From positions 496,001 through 560,000 of the forward strand of contig NC_015514.1 in the NCBI RefSeq assembly GCF_000212695.1: a stretch of 64,000 bases of DNA, in the 5' to 3' direction. Shown here piece after piece: positions 46,724 through 55,483 of the stretch. Every line of letters begins with the position of its first letter. Position 1 is the first letter of the stretch. This stretch comes from Cellulomonas fimi ATCC 484 (GTDB lineage: Bacteria; Actinomycetota; Actinomycetes; Actinomycetales; Cellulomonadaceae). The position numbers and the translations under genes were made by a program. A model generated the notes under the pieces. It was not told where the DNA came from, made no database searches, and saw only the letters and a list, made by a program, of their open reading frames with translations.

Positions 46724-47416
46724 ATGAACGGACGGCCGCCGGTCCAGGTGTTCCTCGGCACGCTGCTGCTGGTGTTCGGGGTGGTGGCGCTGCTGGTCCA
46801 GCTCGACGTCATCACGGCCGACCTCGGTCAGGTCGCCGCGGACTGGTGGCCGCTCGTCGTCATCGGCGTCGGCGTCGCGGCGCTCGTCACCGTGCCGCGC
46901 GCGTGGGTGGGGCCGACCCTCGTGATCGGCGTCGGCGTGCTGTTCCTGCTGCAGACCCTGGACCTCGTGCAGTTCTCCGTCTGGGAGATCCTGTGGCCGC
47001 TCGCGATCATCCTCGTCGGCCTCGCGCTGCTGACGCGCGTGGGCCGCTCGACCGAGGACGACGACGTCGTGAACTCCACCGTCATGTGGTGGGGGTCGCA
47101 GCGGCGCTCGCGGTCCCAGAAGTTCCGCGGCGGGAGCCTCACGGCGCTCATGGGCGGCATCGAGCTCGACCTGCGGGACGCCGACATCGTGGGCCGTGCC
47201 GAGATCGCGGTGTTCGTCATGTGGGGCGGCGTCGAGATCAAGGTGCCGCCGACCTGGCGGGTGCACGTCAGCGGCCTGCCGCTGCTCGGCGGGTGGGAGG
47301 ACAAGACGCGTCCGCCGAGCGACCCCGACGCACCGCAGCTCGTCGTGCACGTCACCGCGGTCATGGGCGGTGCCGAGGTCAAGCACGGCAAGACGCTGGA
47401 CGCACCCGCCGTCTGA
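46724..47416 (+). CDS. LiaF-like membrane protein (DUF5668 plus cell-wall-response domain)
   Basis: 230 residues. Four short membrane helices in the N-terminal 110 residues (LGTLLLVFGVVALLVQLDV, WPLAIILVGLALL) match DUF5668. The C-terminal beta-helix-like part (GSLTALMGGIELDLRDADI, VFVMWGGVEIKVP) matches the LiaF/VraT cell-wall-active antibiotic response domain. In Bacillus, LiaF restrains a stress sensor kinase. No lia-type kinase is adjacent. Leaderless-type start. Confidence 0.87.
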   Translation: MNGRPPVQVFLGTLLLVFGVVALLVQLDVITADLGQVAADWWPLVVIGVGVAALVTVPRAWVGPTLVIGVGVLFLLQTLDLVQFSVWEILWPLAIILVGLALLTRVGRSTEDDDVVNSTVMWWGSQRRSRSQKFRGGSLTALMGGIELDLRDADIVGRAEIAVFVMWGGVEIKVPPTWRVHVSGLPLLGGWEDKTRPPSDPDAPQLVVHVTAVMGGAEVKHGKTLDAPAV

Positions 47417-47430
47417 CGGCGGGCGACCGG

Positions 47431-48444
47431 TCAGAGCAGCGGCTCGCCCGGCCCGACGACGACCGGCACGCCGACCGCCCGCGCGTCGCGCGACCGCCCC
47501 TCGCCGCCGTCGCGCGCAGGGGCGTACCCGTGCCCGACGACCATGCTGGGCCGGCCGGGGTCGGAGGCCTCGACGACCACGGCCGGGCCGTCGACCCCGG
47601 GCAGCTCGCCGTCCCAGGCCACCGCGCCGCACACCGCGCCGGACGCGCGCACCCACGCACGGGCCTGCGGCGCCGTCTCGCGCGGGTCGCCCGGGAAGAC
47701 CTGCACGGTGCGGCGGACGCCGTCGTGCGTCATCGCGAACGTCTGCAGCGGCGACTCGCCGCCGACGACCGCGTCGAGGGCGTGCTCCAGGGCGCGCAGC
47801 CCGAGGTCCTGCGCGGACGGCGACGGCGGGTGCGGCAGGTCGCCCGGCGTCCGGTACCCGCTGGTCGGGGCCTGGGCGTCCGGCGTCGCGGCGGCGTGCG
47901 CGGTCGAGCGGCGCGGCAGGGACGCACCACCGGCGGGCGGTCGCTGCTGCGGCACCTCCACCACGGGCGTGGGGGCGGACCCGGGGGCGTGCTCGGGGAG
48001 CCCCGACACGGCGAGGTGCGCCGCGGCGGCCGTCACGTAGCCGCTCGCCCAGTCCGGCGTCACGCCGATGTCCCAGCGGGCGCGGATGTCGTCGAGCGGG
48101 AGGACCGCGGCCTCGCCGTCGGGGGAGACGACCGCGGGCACGGGCTTGGGCCCGGCGGTGCGCAGGACCCAGTGCGCGCCCGGCGCGCGGGCGACGACGA
48201 GGTCGCCGAGGACGACGCCGAGGGCCGCGACGACGCCCTCCGGCACCGCGGCACCCGGCTGGCCGGCCCAGCCCGTGTACGTGTCGTGCACGAGCGCCGC
48301 GACCGCCGCGACGTCGCCCAGGTCGGTCCGGCTGGCGCGGACGTGCGCGCGGAGCTGGTCCAGGTGACCCTGCTCGCCCGGGGTGAGGGGGCGCAGGCCC
48401 GGCACGGTGGCCGCCGGCGCGTGGGCGGTCCGGTCGTCGCTCAT
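47431..48444 (-). CDS. Hypothetical protein, possibly DUF3806-like N-terminus
   Basis: 337 residues, ATG 48444. The N-terminal 120 residues (LTPGEQGHLDQLRAHVRAS, VVAALGVVLGDLVV, WVL) have the layout of DUF3806. A Pro/Ala-rich linker (about 155-205) separates a second domain (LQTFAMTHDGVRRTVQVF; GPAVVVEASDPGRPSMVVG). No membrane segment. Function unknown. It is divergent from the M15 peptidase gene. Confidence 0.65.
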   Translation of the reverse strand: MSDDRTAHAPAATVPGLRPLTPGEQGHLDQLRAHVRASRTDLGDVAAVAALVHDTYTGWAGQPGAAVPEGVVAALGVVLGDLVVARAPGAHWVLRTAGPKPVPAVVSPDGEAAVLPLDDIRARWDIGVTPDWASGYVTAAAAHLAVSGLPEHAPGSAPTPVVEVPQQRPPAGGASLPRRSTAHAAATPDAQAPTSGYRTPGDLPHPPSPSAQDLGLRALEHALDAVVGGESPLQTFAMTHDGVRRTVQVFPGDPRETAPQARAWVRASGAVCGAVAWDGELPGVDGPAVVVEASDPGRPSMVVGHGYAPARDGGEGRSRDARAVGVPVVVGPGEPLL

Positions 48445-48507
48445 ACCGGCCGGATCGACCCGGCGGGGGCCCGTCTTGAGGACGTGCGTCCAGGTTCCTC
48501 CGGACGG

Positions 48508-49662
48508 GTGGTGCGGACCGTCCGGTCCGTCCCGGTCCGTGGCCGGCCGCTGGGCGGGCCGCGCGGGCCGTGGTTAGCCTGGCGGGCGAACCGGCGGCTG
48601 CGAGGGGGTCGCCGGCCGTCCCCGGGAGCCGTCATCCACGTCCGTCTCGTCGCCGCCGTCGCGGCCGCCGTCGTCCTCGTCGGCGGTGCCGCCGGCGCGT
48701 GGGCGGGCGTCGAGCACCAGGACCGGGTGCGCGCCGCCGACGCCGCGCACGAACGCGTCGCCGACGCGGCGGCGTCCGAGGCGCACGACGCCGCCGTGCG
48801 GTCCGCCGTGGACGCCGCCGCCCAGCGGTCCGCTGCTGCGCGCACGCAGGACGAGGCCCGCGCCGCCCTCGCCGGGCTCGTCGAGCAGGCGCGCGCCACG
48901 CTCGCGGCGAGCGAGGGCGCGGTCGCGGACGACGCCGTGCGCCAGGCCGTCGCCGCGGTGCTCGCCGAGGCCGAGCCCGCGGCCGACCCCGCATCCCCCG
49001 GTGCGTCCGTGGCGACGCTGCGCCGCCTCGCCGCCGCCCTGGCCGCCGCCGAGGCGACGGCCGCGCAGGCGCACGCCGAGTGGACCGCGGCGCAGGCGTC
49101 GGCGGCCGCAGCGGCAGCGGCCCGGGCCGCCCGCCCGTCCGGCACGTCCACGTCGCCGGGCCCCGGCTCGGGGAGCACGCCGCCGTCGTGCGAGACGACC
49201 TACTCGGGTCCGCCGTTCTACACCTCGCCCGCCACCGAGGGCGGCGACGGCACCAACGGCAAGCTCCCGCCGTCCGCCCTCGCCGCCGTCTCGTGGGACG
49301 TCGACCCCCGGGGCACCCCCTACTACCTGCGCACCGACGCGACCGCCGCGCTCGAGCGGCTCAACGCCGCCTTCCGCGCCCGGTTCGGCCACGACCTGGA
49401 CCTCGACCTGACGTACCGCGACTACGCGACGCAGGTCGCGATGCGCGACGCCCTCGGGTCGGTCGCGGCCGTGCCCGGCACGTCGTCGCACGGCACGGGG
49501 CTCGCGCTCGACGTGCCGGAGCTGCCGTGCGAGTACGGCTGGGGGACGCCGCAGCGCGAGTGGCTCGTCGCGAACGGGCCGTCGTACGGGTGGGTCGTGC
49601 CGTCGTGGGCGCGGCAGAACGGCTCCAACCCCGAGTACTGGCACTTCGAGTACCGCGGCTGA
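48508..49662 (+). CDS. M15 (VanY-type) D-alanyl-D-alanine carboxypeptidase, start uncertain
   Basis: The nearest canonical start codons in frame are GTG 48508/48511. They put about 42 odd residues before the membrane anchor VRLVAAVAAAVVLVGGAAG. A TAGCCT -10 element at 48575-48580 lies downstream of those GTGs, and GGGAG (48624-48628) precedes ATC 48634, giving a compact N-terminus MHVRLVAAV. After the anchor come an Ala-rich coiled coil (about 100 residues), a Pro/Ser linker and the peptidase domain. Zinc ligands are in SSHGTGLALDV and EYWHFEY. It would trim D-Ala from peptidoglycan stem peptides outside the membrane. Confidence 0.82.
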   Translation: MVRTVRSVPVRGRPLGGPRGPWLAWRANRRLRGGRRPSPGAVIHVRLVAAVAAAVVLVGGAAGAWAGVEHQDRVRAADAAHERVADAAASEAHDAAVRSAVDAAAQRSAAARTQDEARAALAGLVEQARATLAASEGAVADDAVRQAVAAVLAEAEPAADPASPGASVATLRRLAAALAAAEATAAQAHAEWTAAQASAAAAAAARAARPSGTSTSPGPGSGSTPPSCETTYSGPPFYTSPATEGGDGTNGKLPPSALAAVSWDVDPRGTPYYLRTDATAALERLNAAFRARFGHDLDLDLTYRDYATQVAMRDALGSVAAVPGTSSHGTGLALDVPELPCEYGWGTPQREWLVANGPSYGWVVPSWARQNGSNPEYWHFEYRG

Positions 49663-49668
49663 CCTCTC

Positions 49669-49698
49669 CTGCCGCCCGGGTGCGACCAGCGGCGGCAG
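49669..49698. terminator. Hairpin between convergent M15 gene and response regulator
   Basis: ctgccgcc (49669-49676), 14-nt loop, ggcggcag (49691-49698). Confidence 0.5.
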
Positions 49699-49704
49699 CC
49701 TCGG

Positions 49705-50373
49705 TCAGACCAGGCCGTGCTCGTGCGCGAAGACCACGACCTGGACCCGGTCGCGCAGGGCGAGCTTGCGCAGGATCGAGCCGACGTGGGTCTTCACGGT
49801 CGACTCGCTCGCGAGGACCGCCTGCGCGATCTCGGTGTTGCTCAGGCCGCGCGCGACGGCCTCGAACACCTCGCGCTCCTTGTCGCTGAGCGCGAGGTAG
49901 CCCGGCGGCGCGGGGGTGGGCGTGCGGAACCGGCCCTCCAGCAGCGTCGACAGGTCCTGCGGGGCGAGCACCGCGTTGCCGGCGTGCACCGTGCGGATCG
50001 CGTCGCGCAGCATCGCGGGCGTCGTGTCCTTCAGCAGGAAGCCGCTCGCGCCGTGCCGGATCGCGGCCGCGGCGCGGTCGTCCAGGTCGAAGGTCGTCAG
50101 GACGAGGACGCGCAGCGGGCGGGTGCGGCGCGCGGCACGCTCCGGGAGGAACAGCTGCCGGGTCGCCTCCACGCCGTCCATGTCGGCCATGCGCAGGTCC
50201 ATGAGCACCACGTCGGGCTCGAGGTCGTCGGCCAGGCGCACCGCCTCGAGGCCGTCGCCGGCCTGCCCGACGACGCGCATGCCGTCCTGGGCGTCGACGA
50301 TGACCGCGAGGCCGGCGCGGAACAGCTCCTGGTCGTCGACCAGCAGCACCCGGATCTCGTCGTCGGACGTCAT
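49705..50373 (-). CDS. NarL/LuxR-type response regulator
   Basis: 222 residues, ATG 50373 overlapping the kinase stop. The receiver has VLLVDDQELFRAGL, phosphoacceptor Asp in VVLMDLRMADMDG and Lys in GFLLKDTTP. The LuxR helix-turn-helix is LSDKEREVFEAVARGLSNTEIAQAV. It is the last gene of the six-gene cell-wall operon and probably controls it. Confidence 0.95.
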   Translation of the reverse strand: MTSDDEIRVLLVDDQELFRAGLAVIVDAQDGMRVVGQAGDGLEAVRLADDLEPDVVLMDLRMADMDGVEATRQLFLPERAARRTRPLRVLVLTTFDLDDRAAAAIRHGASGFLLKDTTPAMLRDAIRTVHAGNAVLAPQDLSTLLEGRFRTPTPAPPGYLALSDKEREVFEAVARGLSNTEIAQAVLASESTVKTHVGSILRKLALRDRVQVVVFAHEHGLV

Positions 50374-51602
50374 CGTGGCCGCACCGGAACCCAGGTCGTC
50401 ACCGCGAACGTCGGCCCGTCCTCTCCCGTCTCCGCCCGCACCGCCATGCGCCCCCCGACCGCCTCGAGCCGGCGGCGCACACCCGTCAGCCCGCTGCCCG
50501 GCGTCGGGTCCGCCGCGGGCGCGGTCGGCGGCACACCGTTCACGACCTCGATCCGCAGGTCCTCCAGCCACGTGCCGTCCGGCCAGCGGCGCTCGACGAG
50601 CACGGGTGCGTCGCGGTCGCCGTGCCGCAGGGCGTTCGTGAGGAGCTCCTGCAGCACGCGGTACGCCGTGGTCGCCAGCTCGGGCGGCAGCGGCTGCGGC
50701 GCACCGACGACCGTGGAGCGGACGTCGCGACCGCCCGCCCGGACGCCCTCGACGAGCTCGTCGAGGTCACCCGGCCCGCGGGCGTGGTCCGCGGACTGCC
50801 CGAGGACCTGCCGGACGTCCTGCAGCGACGTGCGGGCCGACGTGGCGATCGTCGCCATGGTCCGCTTGAGCACAGCGGGGTCGTCGTCGAGGTACTGCGC
50901 CGACTCGGCCTGCGCGAGGATCACCGCGAGCGAGTGGCCGACGACGTCGTGCACGTCCCGGGCGAGCCGCGTCTGGTCCTCGCGGAGCCGCGCGACCTCC
51001 TCCGCGCGCTCGCGGTCCCGCCGGGCGCGGGCCGCGTCGTCCTCGGCGGCAGCCTGCGACAGGCGCGACGACCGGGCGGTCGCGCCGGACCGGACGGCGA
51101 GCCCGGCGAGCCACGGGGCGCCGAGCAGCGCCGTCCCGACGACGACGGCCCCGATCTCCCACCGGTCGCCGGTCGTGTACGCGGCGCGGACGACCACGTC
51201 GAGGCCGAGCAGGTGCGTGAGGTGCGCGAGGCTCGACGCACCGAACGTCAGCACCGCGATCACCGCCGCGACGGGCACGGACAGCGCGCTCGCCCACACG
51301 GTCTCGGTCGACCCCCAGCGCGCGCACCCGAACGCGACGACCCCGACGGCGAGCTGCACGAGCATGACGTCGGCCTCGCCCGCGACCTGCAGGAGCCCGG
51401 TGCCCCAGACGAGCGCGAGCGCGACGCCCGGCCGGTGGCGGCTGAGCGACACCGCGAGCGCGATCGTGCCCGCGACGAGCAGGAGCGACGCGGCCTCCGC
51501 GGCCGACGCCGCGCGGGACGTCGCCTCCACGCACCCGAGCGCGAGGACCGCGAGGCCCGACGCGACGTCGGGGCCCCACGCGGACGCGGTGCGCGGCGTC
51601 AT
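50370..51602 (-). CDS. NarL-type sensor histidine kinase (HisKA_3)
   Basis: 410 residues, ATG 51602 overlapping the acyltransferase stop. Four to six membrane helices occupy the N-terminal 180 residues with almost no external loop, as in intramembrane-sensing kinases that detect envelope stress. The phosphoacceptor is His in LARDVHDVVGHSLAV. The ATPase region is ELLTNALRHG with GSGLTGVRRRLEAVGG. Confidence 0.94.
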   Translation of the reverse strand: MTPRTASAWGPDVASGLAVLALGCVEATSRAASAAEAASLLLVAGTIALAVSLSRHRPGVALALVWGTGLLQVAGEADVMLVQLAVGVVAFGCARWGSTETVWASALSVPVAAVIAVLTFGASSLAHLTHLLGLDVVVRAAYTTGDRWEIGAVVVGTALLGAPWLAGLAVRSGATARSSRLSQAAAEDDAARARRDRERAEEVARLREDQTRLARDVHDVVGHSLAVILAQAESAQYLDDDPAVLKRTMATIATSARTSLQDVRQVLGQSADHARGPGDLDELVEGVRAGGRDVRSTVVGAPQPLPPELATTAYRVLQELLTNALRHGDRDAPVLVERRWPDGTWLEDLRIEVVNGVPPTAPAADPTPGSGLTGVRRRLEAVGGRMAVRAETGEDGPTFAVTTWVPVRPR

Positions 51603-52603
51603 GCGACCGCCACCCGCGGGCGGTCGGCGACGCGCGGCCGCGGACCCAGCGGACGCTCGACGAGGTACCAGCTCGCGGCGGCGACCGGCACGGTGAGCGC
51701 CGCGGCGAGCAGACCCGCGTGCGGGACGTGCGGGCGCAGCCACAGCGTCAGCGGGTAGTTCCACAGGTAGGCGCCGTACGAGACGGTGCCGAGCCAGACG
51801 AGGGGGCGGACCGCGCGCGCCGTCATCGTGACCCGCGTGCGCCACGCGACCAGGAGCAGCGCGGTGAGGAGCGCGACGGCCGGCCCGGCGACGAGGTACG
51901 TGAGCGCATGACCCCGCAATGAAAGCACGCACGCAGCGCCCAGCAGCGCGAGCGCCGCGACCTGCACGGCGCCGGGTGGCGTCCACCGGACGGTCAGCAC
52001 CCGGCTGGCGGCACCGACGACGAAGCAGCCCGCCCACGACGTCGGCAGCGCGTACGCGAGGTCGGGGTCGTCGCGCAGCCGCAGCAGCACCACGACGCAC
52101 GCGAGCGCGCACGCGACGCCCGCCGCCGCGAGGAGCCACGTGACCCGGCCGCGCCGGTGCGCGACGGCGAGCGCGAGCGGCCACAGCAGGTAGAACTGCT
52201 CCTCGGTCGCGAGGGTCCACAGGTGGAACGTGACGCCGTCGGGCGTCAGGCCCGGCAGGTTGCCGGTCCACGTCGCCGCGACGAGGAGGTCGCGCGTGAG
52301 GTCCGCGCGGTCGTCGAGCGGGTCGAGCACGAGGGTGACGGCCGCGACGCCCACGAGCAGCACGAGCAGCCCGGGCACGAGGCGGCGGGCGCGCCGGACG
52401 TAGAAGCGCGGGAGGTCCACGCGGCCCGTCCCGTCGAGCTCGTCGAGCAGCACGCCCGTGATGAGGTGCCCGGACACGGCGAAGAACATGACGACGCCGA
52501 CGACGCCCGCCCCGGGGAACACGTCGGGCAGGGCGTGCCGCAGGACGACGAGCCCGACGGCCACGCCCCGGAGCGCGTCGAGCCCGTCGATGCGGCGCCT
52601 CAC
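51599..52603 (-). CDS. Acyltransferase-3 family membrane protein (VanT N-domain-like)
   Basis: 334 residues, GTG 52603 inside the ligase stop. About ten membrane helices. The start RRRIDGLDALRGVAVGLVVLRH and FFAVSGHLITGVLL, then RFYVRRARRLVPGL, are family signatures. These enzymes O-acylate surface glycans, but the same domain forms the membrane half of VanT serine racemases. Here it is a separate gene beside a racemase and a ligase, so a D-amino-acid or wall-modification role is plausible. Confidence 0.9.
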   Translation of the reverse strand: MRRRIDGLDALRGVAVGLVVLRHALPDVFPGAGVVGVVMFFAVSGHLITGVLLDELDGTGRVDLPRFYVRRARRLVPGLLVLLVGVAAVTLVLDPLDDRADLTRDLLVAATWTGNLPGLTPDGVTFHLWTLATEEQFYLLWPLALAVAHRRGRVTWLLAAAGVACALACVVVLLRLRDDPDLAYALPTSWAGCFVVGAASRVLTVRWTPPGAVQVAALALLGAACVLSLRGHALTYLVAGPAVALLTALLLVAWRTRVTMTARAVRPLVWLGTVSYGAYLWNYPLTLWLRPHVPHAGLLAAALTVPVAAASWYLVERPLGPRPRVADRPRVAVA

Positions 52604-53571
52604 CGTCCGGCCGCCGCGGCCGCCGCGGCCCCCGCCACCGCGTCCCGCACGAGGCGGTCGAGCAGGTCCGGGTACGACAGCCCCGCGGCCGCGAACATGC
52701 GCGGCACCTGCGAGTGCTCCGTCAGGCCAGGTGTCGTGTTCACCTCGTTGAGCACGGGACCGTCGGCCGTGAGGAAGAAGTCGACGCGTGCGACGCCCGC
52801 GCAGCCGAGCGCGTCGAACACCCGCACGGCCGCGTCCCGCAGGGCCTGCGCGTCGGCCTCGGGGACGTCGGCCGGCACGCGCAGGTCGGCCGTGCCGCCG
52901 TACTTGGCGGCGTGGTCGAAGAGCCCGTCGACGACGACCTCGAGCAGCGGTGCGACGACGTGCCCGTCGCCCGTGGCGAGCACCGCGACGTCGACCTCGC
53001 GGCCCTCGACGACGTCCTCCACGAGCACGCGGCCGTCGAGCCGCAGCGCCGCGTCGAGCGCGGGCCGCAGCCCGCCCGCGTCCCGCACGAGCGTGACGCC
53101 GTGGCTGGACCCGGCCGCGACGGGCTTGACGACGACCGGGTGCTCGAAGACGTAGGCGGCGGCCGTGGCCGCGGTCAGCAGCCTCCCCGGCGCGGTCGCG
53201 ACGCCCACGGCCTGCGCGACGAGCTTCGTGGCCCACTTGTCCATCGCGAGCGCCCCCGCGCCCACCCCGGAGCCCACGTAGGGGACGCCCGCGAGCTCGC
53301 ACAGCGCCGCGAGGGTGCCGTCCTCCCCGCGCGGCCCGTGCACCATCGGCACGACCGCCGCGCACGTGCCGAGCGTCTGCACGGCGCGTGCCAGGCCGAC
53401 CGGGCGGCCGACCTCGTCGCACCACGTCCCGTCGCGGGTGATCGTCAGGGGGACCACGTCGTACCGGTCCGTGAGCGCCCCCACGACGGACGCGGCCGAC
53501 GCGAGGCTGACCTCGTGCTCGCAGCTCTGCCCCCCGCCGACGACCGCGACACGCGTGCGCCCGGCGCTCAT
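52600..53571 (-). CDS. D-alanine-D-alanine ligase family protein
   Basis: 323 residues, ATG 53571 overlapping the racemase stop. ATP-grasp fold with CEHEVSLASA (catalytic Glu), VVKPVAAGSSHGV (Ser) and an omega loop ending in AAKYGG, whose Tyr is the Tyr216 position of DdlB. The lactate-type VanA loop is absent. RVDFF and NEVNTTPGLTEHS bind Mg-ATP. It makes D-Ala-D-Ala or D-Ala-D-Ser; specificity cannot be read from sequence. It is probably an accessory ligase given its neighbours. Confidence 0.92.
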   Translation of the reverse strand: MSAGRTRVAVVGGGQSCEHEVSLASAASVVGALTDRYDVVPLTITRDGTWCDEVGRPVGLARAVQTLGTCAAVVPMVHGPRGEDGTLAALCELAGVPYVGSGVGAGALAMDKWATKLVAQAVGVATAPGRLLTAATAAAYVFEHPVVVKPVAAGSSHGVTLVRDAGGLRPALDAALRLDGRVLVEDVVEGREVDVAVLATGDGHVVAPLLEVVVDGLFDHAAKYGGTADLRVPADVPEADAQALRDAAVRVFDALGCAGVARVDFFLTADGPVLNEVNTTPGLTEHSQVPRMFAAAGLSYPDLLDRLVRDAVAGAAAAAAAGR

Positions 53572-54716
53572 CCGGCGTCCCGCAGCGACGTGCCGACGGT
53601 GCCGCGCGCGACGCGCGGGCCGAACCCGGTGAGGACCTCGTGCGGCAGGACGTCGAACCAGTCCGCCCAGTCCTCCGGCGTCGGCTCACCGCCCGTCCCC
53701 GGACCCAGCAGCACCGCGACCTCGCCCGGCCGCACGGGCTCGTCGCCCACGTCGACCACCGTCTGGTCCATCGACACGCGTCCGACGACGGGCCGCCGCC
53801 GCCCGCGCAGCAGCACCTCGGCCCGCCCGGGCACGGCGCGCGGCAGCCCGTCGGCGTACCCGACCGGCAGGAGCGCGAGCGTGGTCGCGCGCGGTGCGGT
53901 CCACGTGTGCCCGTAGCCCACGGGCGTGCCCGCCCGGACCCGACGCACCGAGACGACGGGCGCGGTGAGCGACATCGCCCACGCGAGCCGCGTCGTGCCC
54001 GACGGGTCGATCCCGACCAGGCCGGCGCCGACGCGCACCGTCGTGTGGTGCGAGCGCGGGTCGGTGAGGGTCGCCGCGGTGGCGGCGAGGTGCCGCACGG
54101 ACGGCCGCAGCCCGGCGGCCCGGGCCGTGCGGACGCCCCACGCGAACCGGGACCGCCCCTCGGCGTTCGCGGGGTGCCGCGGGCGGTCCGCGCACGCGAG
54201 GTGACCCATGACGCCAACGACCCGCACGCGCCCCGTGCGCTCCGCCGACCGCGCGAGCCGGCACAGCGACGGCCACGCCGCGGGCTCGGCGCCGTCGCGT
54301 GCGAGGCCCGTGTCGAGGTGCAGGTGCACGCGGGCGCCCGGTGCGGTGTCCAGCACCGCGCGCAGGTGGGCGGCGTCCGGCACGGCCAGCTCGACGCCCG
54401 CGGCGACCGCCGACGCGAAGTCGGCGTCGACCGGGTTCAGCCAGCTCAGCACCGGTGCGCGCAGCCCGGCGTCCCGCAGCGCGAGCGCCTCCGCGACCGT
54501 CGTCACGCCCAGGCTCGTCGCTCCGTGCGCGAGCGCCGTCCGCGCGACGGTCACCGCCCCGTGGCCGAACCCGTCCGCCTTGACGACCGCCATGAGGTCG
54601 CCCCGCGCGCGGCCCGCGAGCAGGCGCGTGTTGGCGGCGACGGCCGCGGGGTCGACCAGCAGCCGCGGCCCCGCGGCGTCGGAGACCCGCGGGCGGGTGA
54701 GCGTCGTCGTCGTCAC
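53568..54716 (-). CDS. alr: Alanine racemase family protein, possibly serine-specific
   Basis: 382 residues, GTG 54716 overlapping the dipeptidase stop. The PLP lysine is Lys46 in VVKADGFGHG. VRVGAGLVGIDPSG, GTPVGYGHTW (catalytic Tyr) and GRVSMDQTVVDVG are typical. In the segment VLPHEVLTGFGPRV, His359 sits where Alr enzymes have the substrate-pocket Tyr (Tyr354 in Geobacillus) and VanT has Asn. That hints at an altered substrate. It supplies a D-amino acid to the adjacent ligase. Confidence 0.92.
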   Translation of the reverse strand: MTTTTLTRPRVSDAAGPRLLVDPAAVAANTRLLAGRARGDLMAVVKADGFGHGAVTVARTALAHGATSLGVTTVAEALALRDAGLRAPVLSWLNPVDADFASAVAAGVELAVPDAAHLRAVLDTAPGARVHLHLDTGLARDGAEPAAWPSLCRLARSAERTGRVRVVGVMGHLACADRPRHPANAEGRSRFAWGVRTARAAGLRPSVRHLAATAATLTDPRSHHTTVRVGAGLVGIDPSGTTRLAWAMSLTAPVVSVRRVRAGTPVGYGHTWTAPRATTLALLPVGYADGLPRAVPGRAEVLLRGRRRPVVGRVSMDQTVVDVGDEPVRPGEVAVLLGPGTGGEPTPEDWADWFDVLPHEVLTGFGPRVARGTVGTSLRDAG

Positions 54717-55333
54717 GCCGCCACCGCCACGTCCACCGGGCCGTACAGCGCGTACGGCGCCCCGGTCGTGAGCGCCCAGTACCGGTCGCCCACGCTCCAG
54801 TGCCACCACTCGGTCGGGTAGTTCACGAGCCCGACGTCGCCGAGGGCGCGCGCCAGCAGGTCGCGGTGCGCGCGTGCCTCGGGGGAGATGCGGTCGTCGG
54901 CCGTCGCGCACCGGCCGTCGGACTCCTCGGGGGTCGCGTCGACCGGCGTCCCGAGGTCGAGCTCGCGGCCCGAGGCGTCGACGAGCGTGAGGTCCACGGC
55001 GGCCCCGGCGACGTGCGGGGCGACGTCGACGGGGGAGACGAAGCGGCTGACCAGCCGGGCGACCTCGGTCGGGTCGACGACCGCGGGGTGCGCCCGGCGG
55101 ACCTCGCGGGTGTACCGGGCGACGATCGCGTGCTGCGCCGACAGCGACCGGTGACCCTCCAGGACGCGCAGCCGGACCCCGCGCGGGAGCGTCGCGGCGG
55201 CCAGCCGGTCCGCGAGCCCGACGCGGACGAGCGCGCGGGCGGGCCCGAAGCGGGCCCCGAGGCGGACGAGGGGCTCGCCGCAGTCACGGACGGGGACGGC
55301 GGCGACGCGCGGGTCGGACAGCAGGATCGTCAT
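54713..55333 (-). CDS. VanX-like D-Ala-D-Ala dipeptidase (M15D)
   Basis: 206 residues from ATG 55333, the usual VanX length, no signal peptide. Key motifs are LEGHRSLSAQ (the Arg), PHVAGAAVDLTL (zinc ligands His and Asp, H-x6-D) and EWWHW (catalytic Glu and zinc His). VanX hydrolyses cytoplasmic D-Ala-D-Ala so that a modified dipeptide is used for peptidoglycan. It is the first gene of the operon running to 49705. Confidence 0.92.
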   Translation of the reverse strand: MTILLSDPRVAAVPVRDCGEPLVRLGARFGPARALVRVGLADRLAAATLPRGVRLRVLEGHRSLSAQHAIVARYTREVRRAHPAVVDPTEVARLVSRFVSPVDVAPHVAGAAVDLTLVDASGRELDLGTPVDATPEESDGRCATADDRISPEARAHRDLLARALGDVGLVNYPTEWWHWSVGDRYWALTTGAPYALYGPVDVAVAA

Positions 55334-55483
55334 GCCGTCCACGCTGCCGCCCGCGACGGCGTCACCGCCTCCACCGCGGGGACCGCCGGGCGGTCCGCGA
55401 GGACACGCGTGCAACGCCGCAGGTCGTACGTCGCCGCCCGCGGTGTGCGACCGGGGTCGTACGGCCGAGCCGCAGGTCAGCGC

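Noticed and set aside
49705..55333. VanHAX-type (D-Ala-D-Lac) resistance cluster
   Set aside because: No VanH dehydrogenase, and the ligase has the AAKY loop instead of the VanA-type loop.
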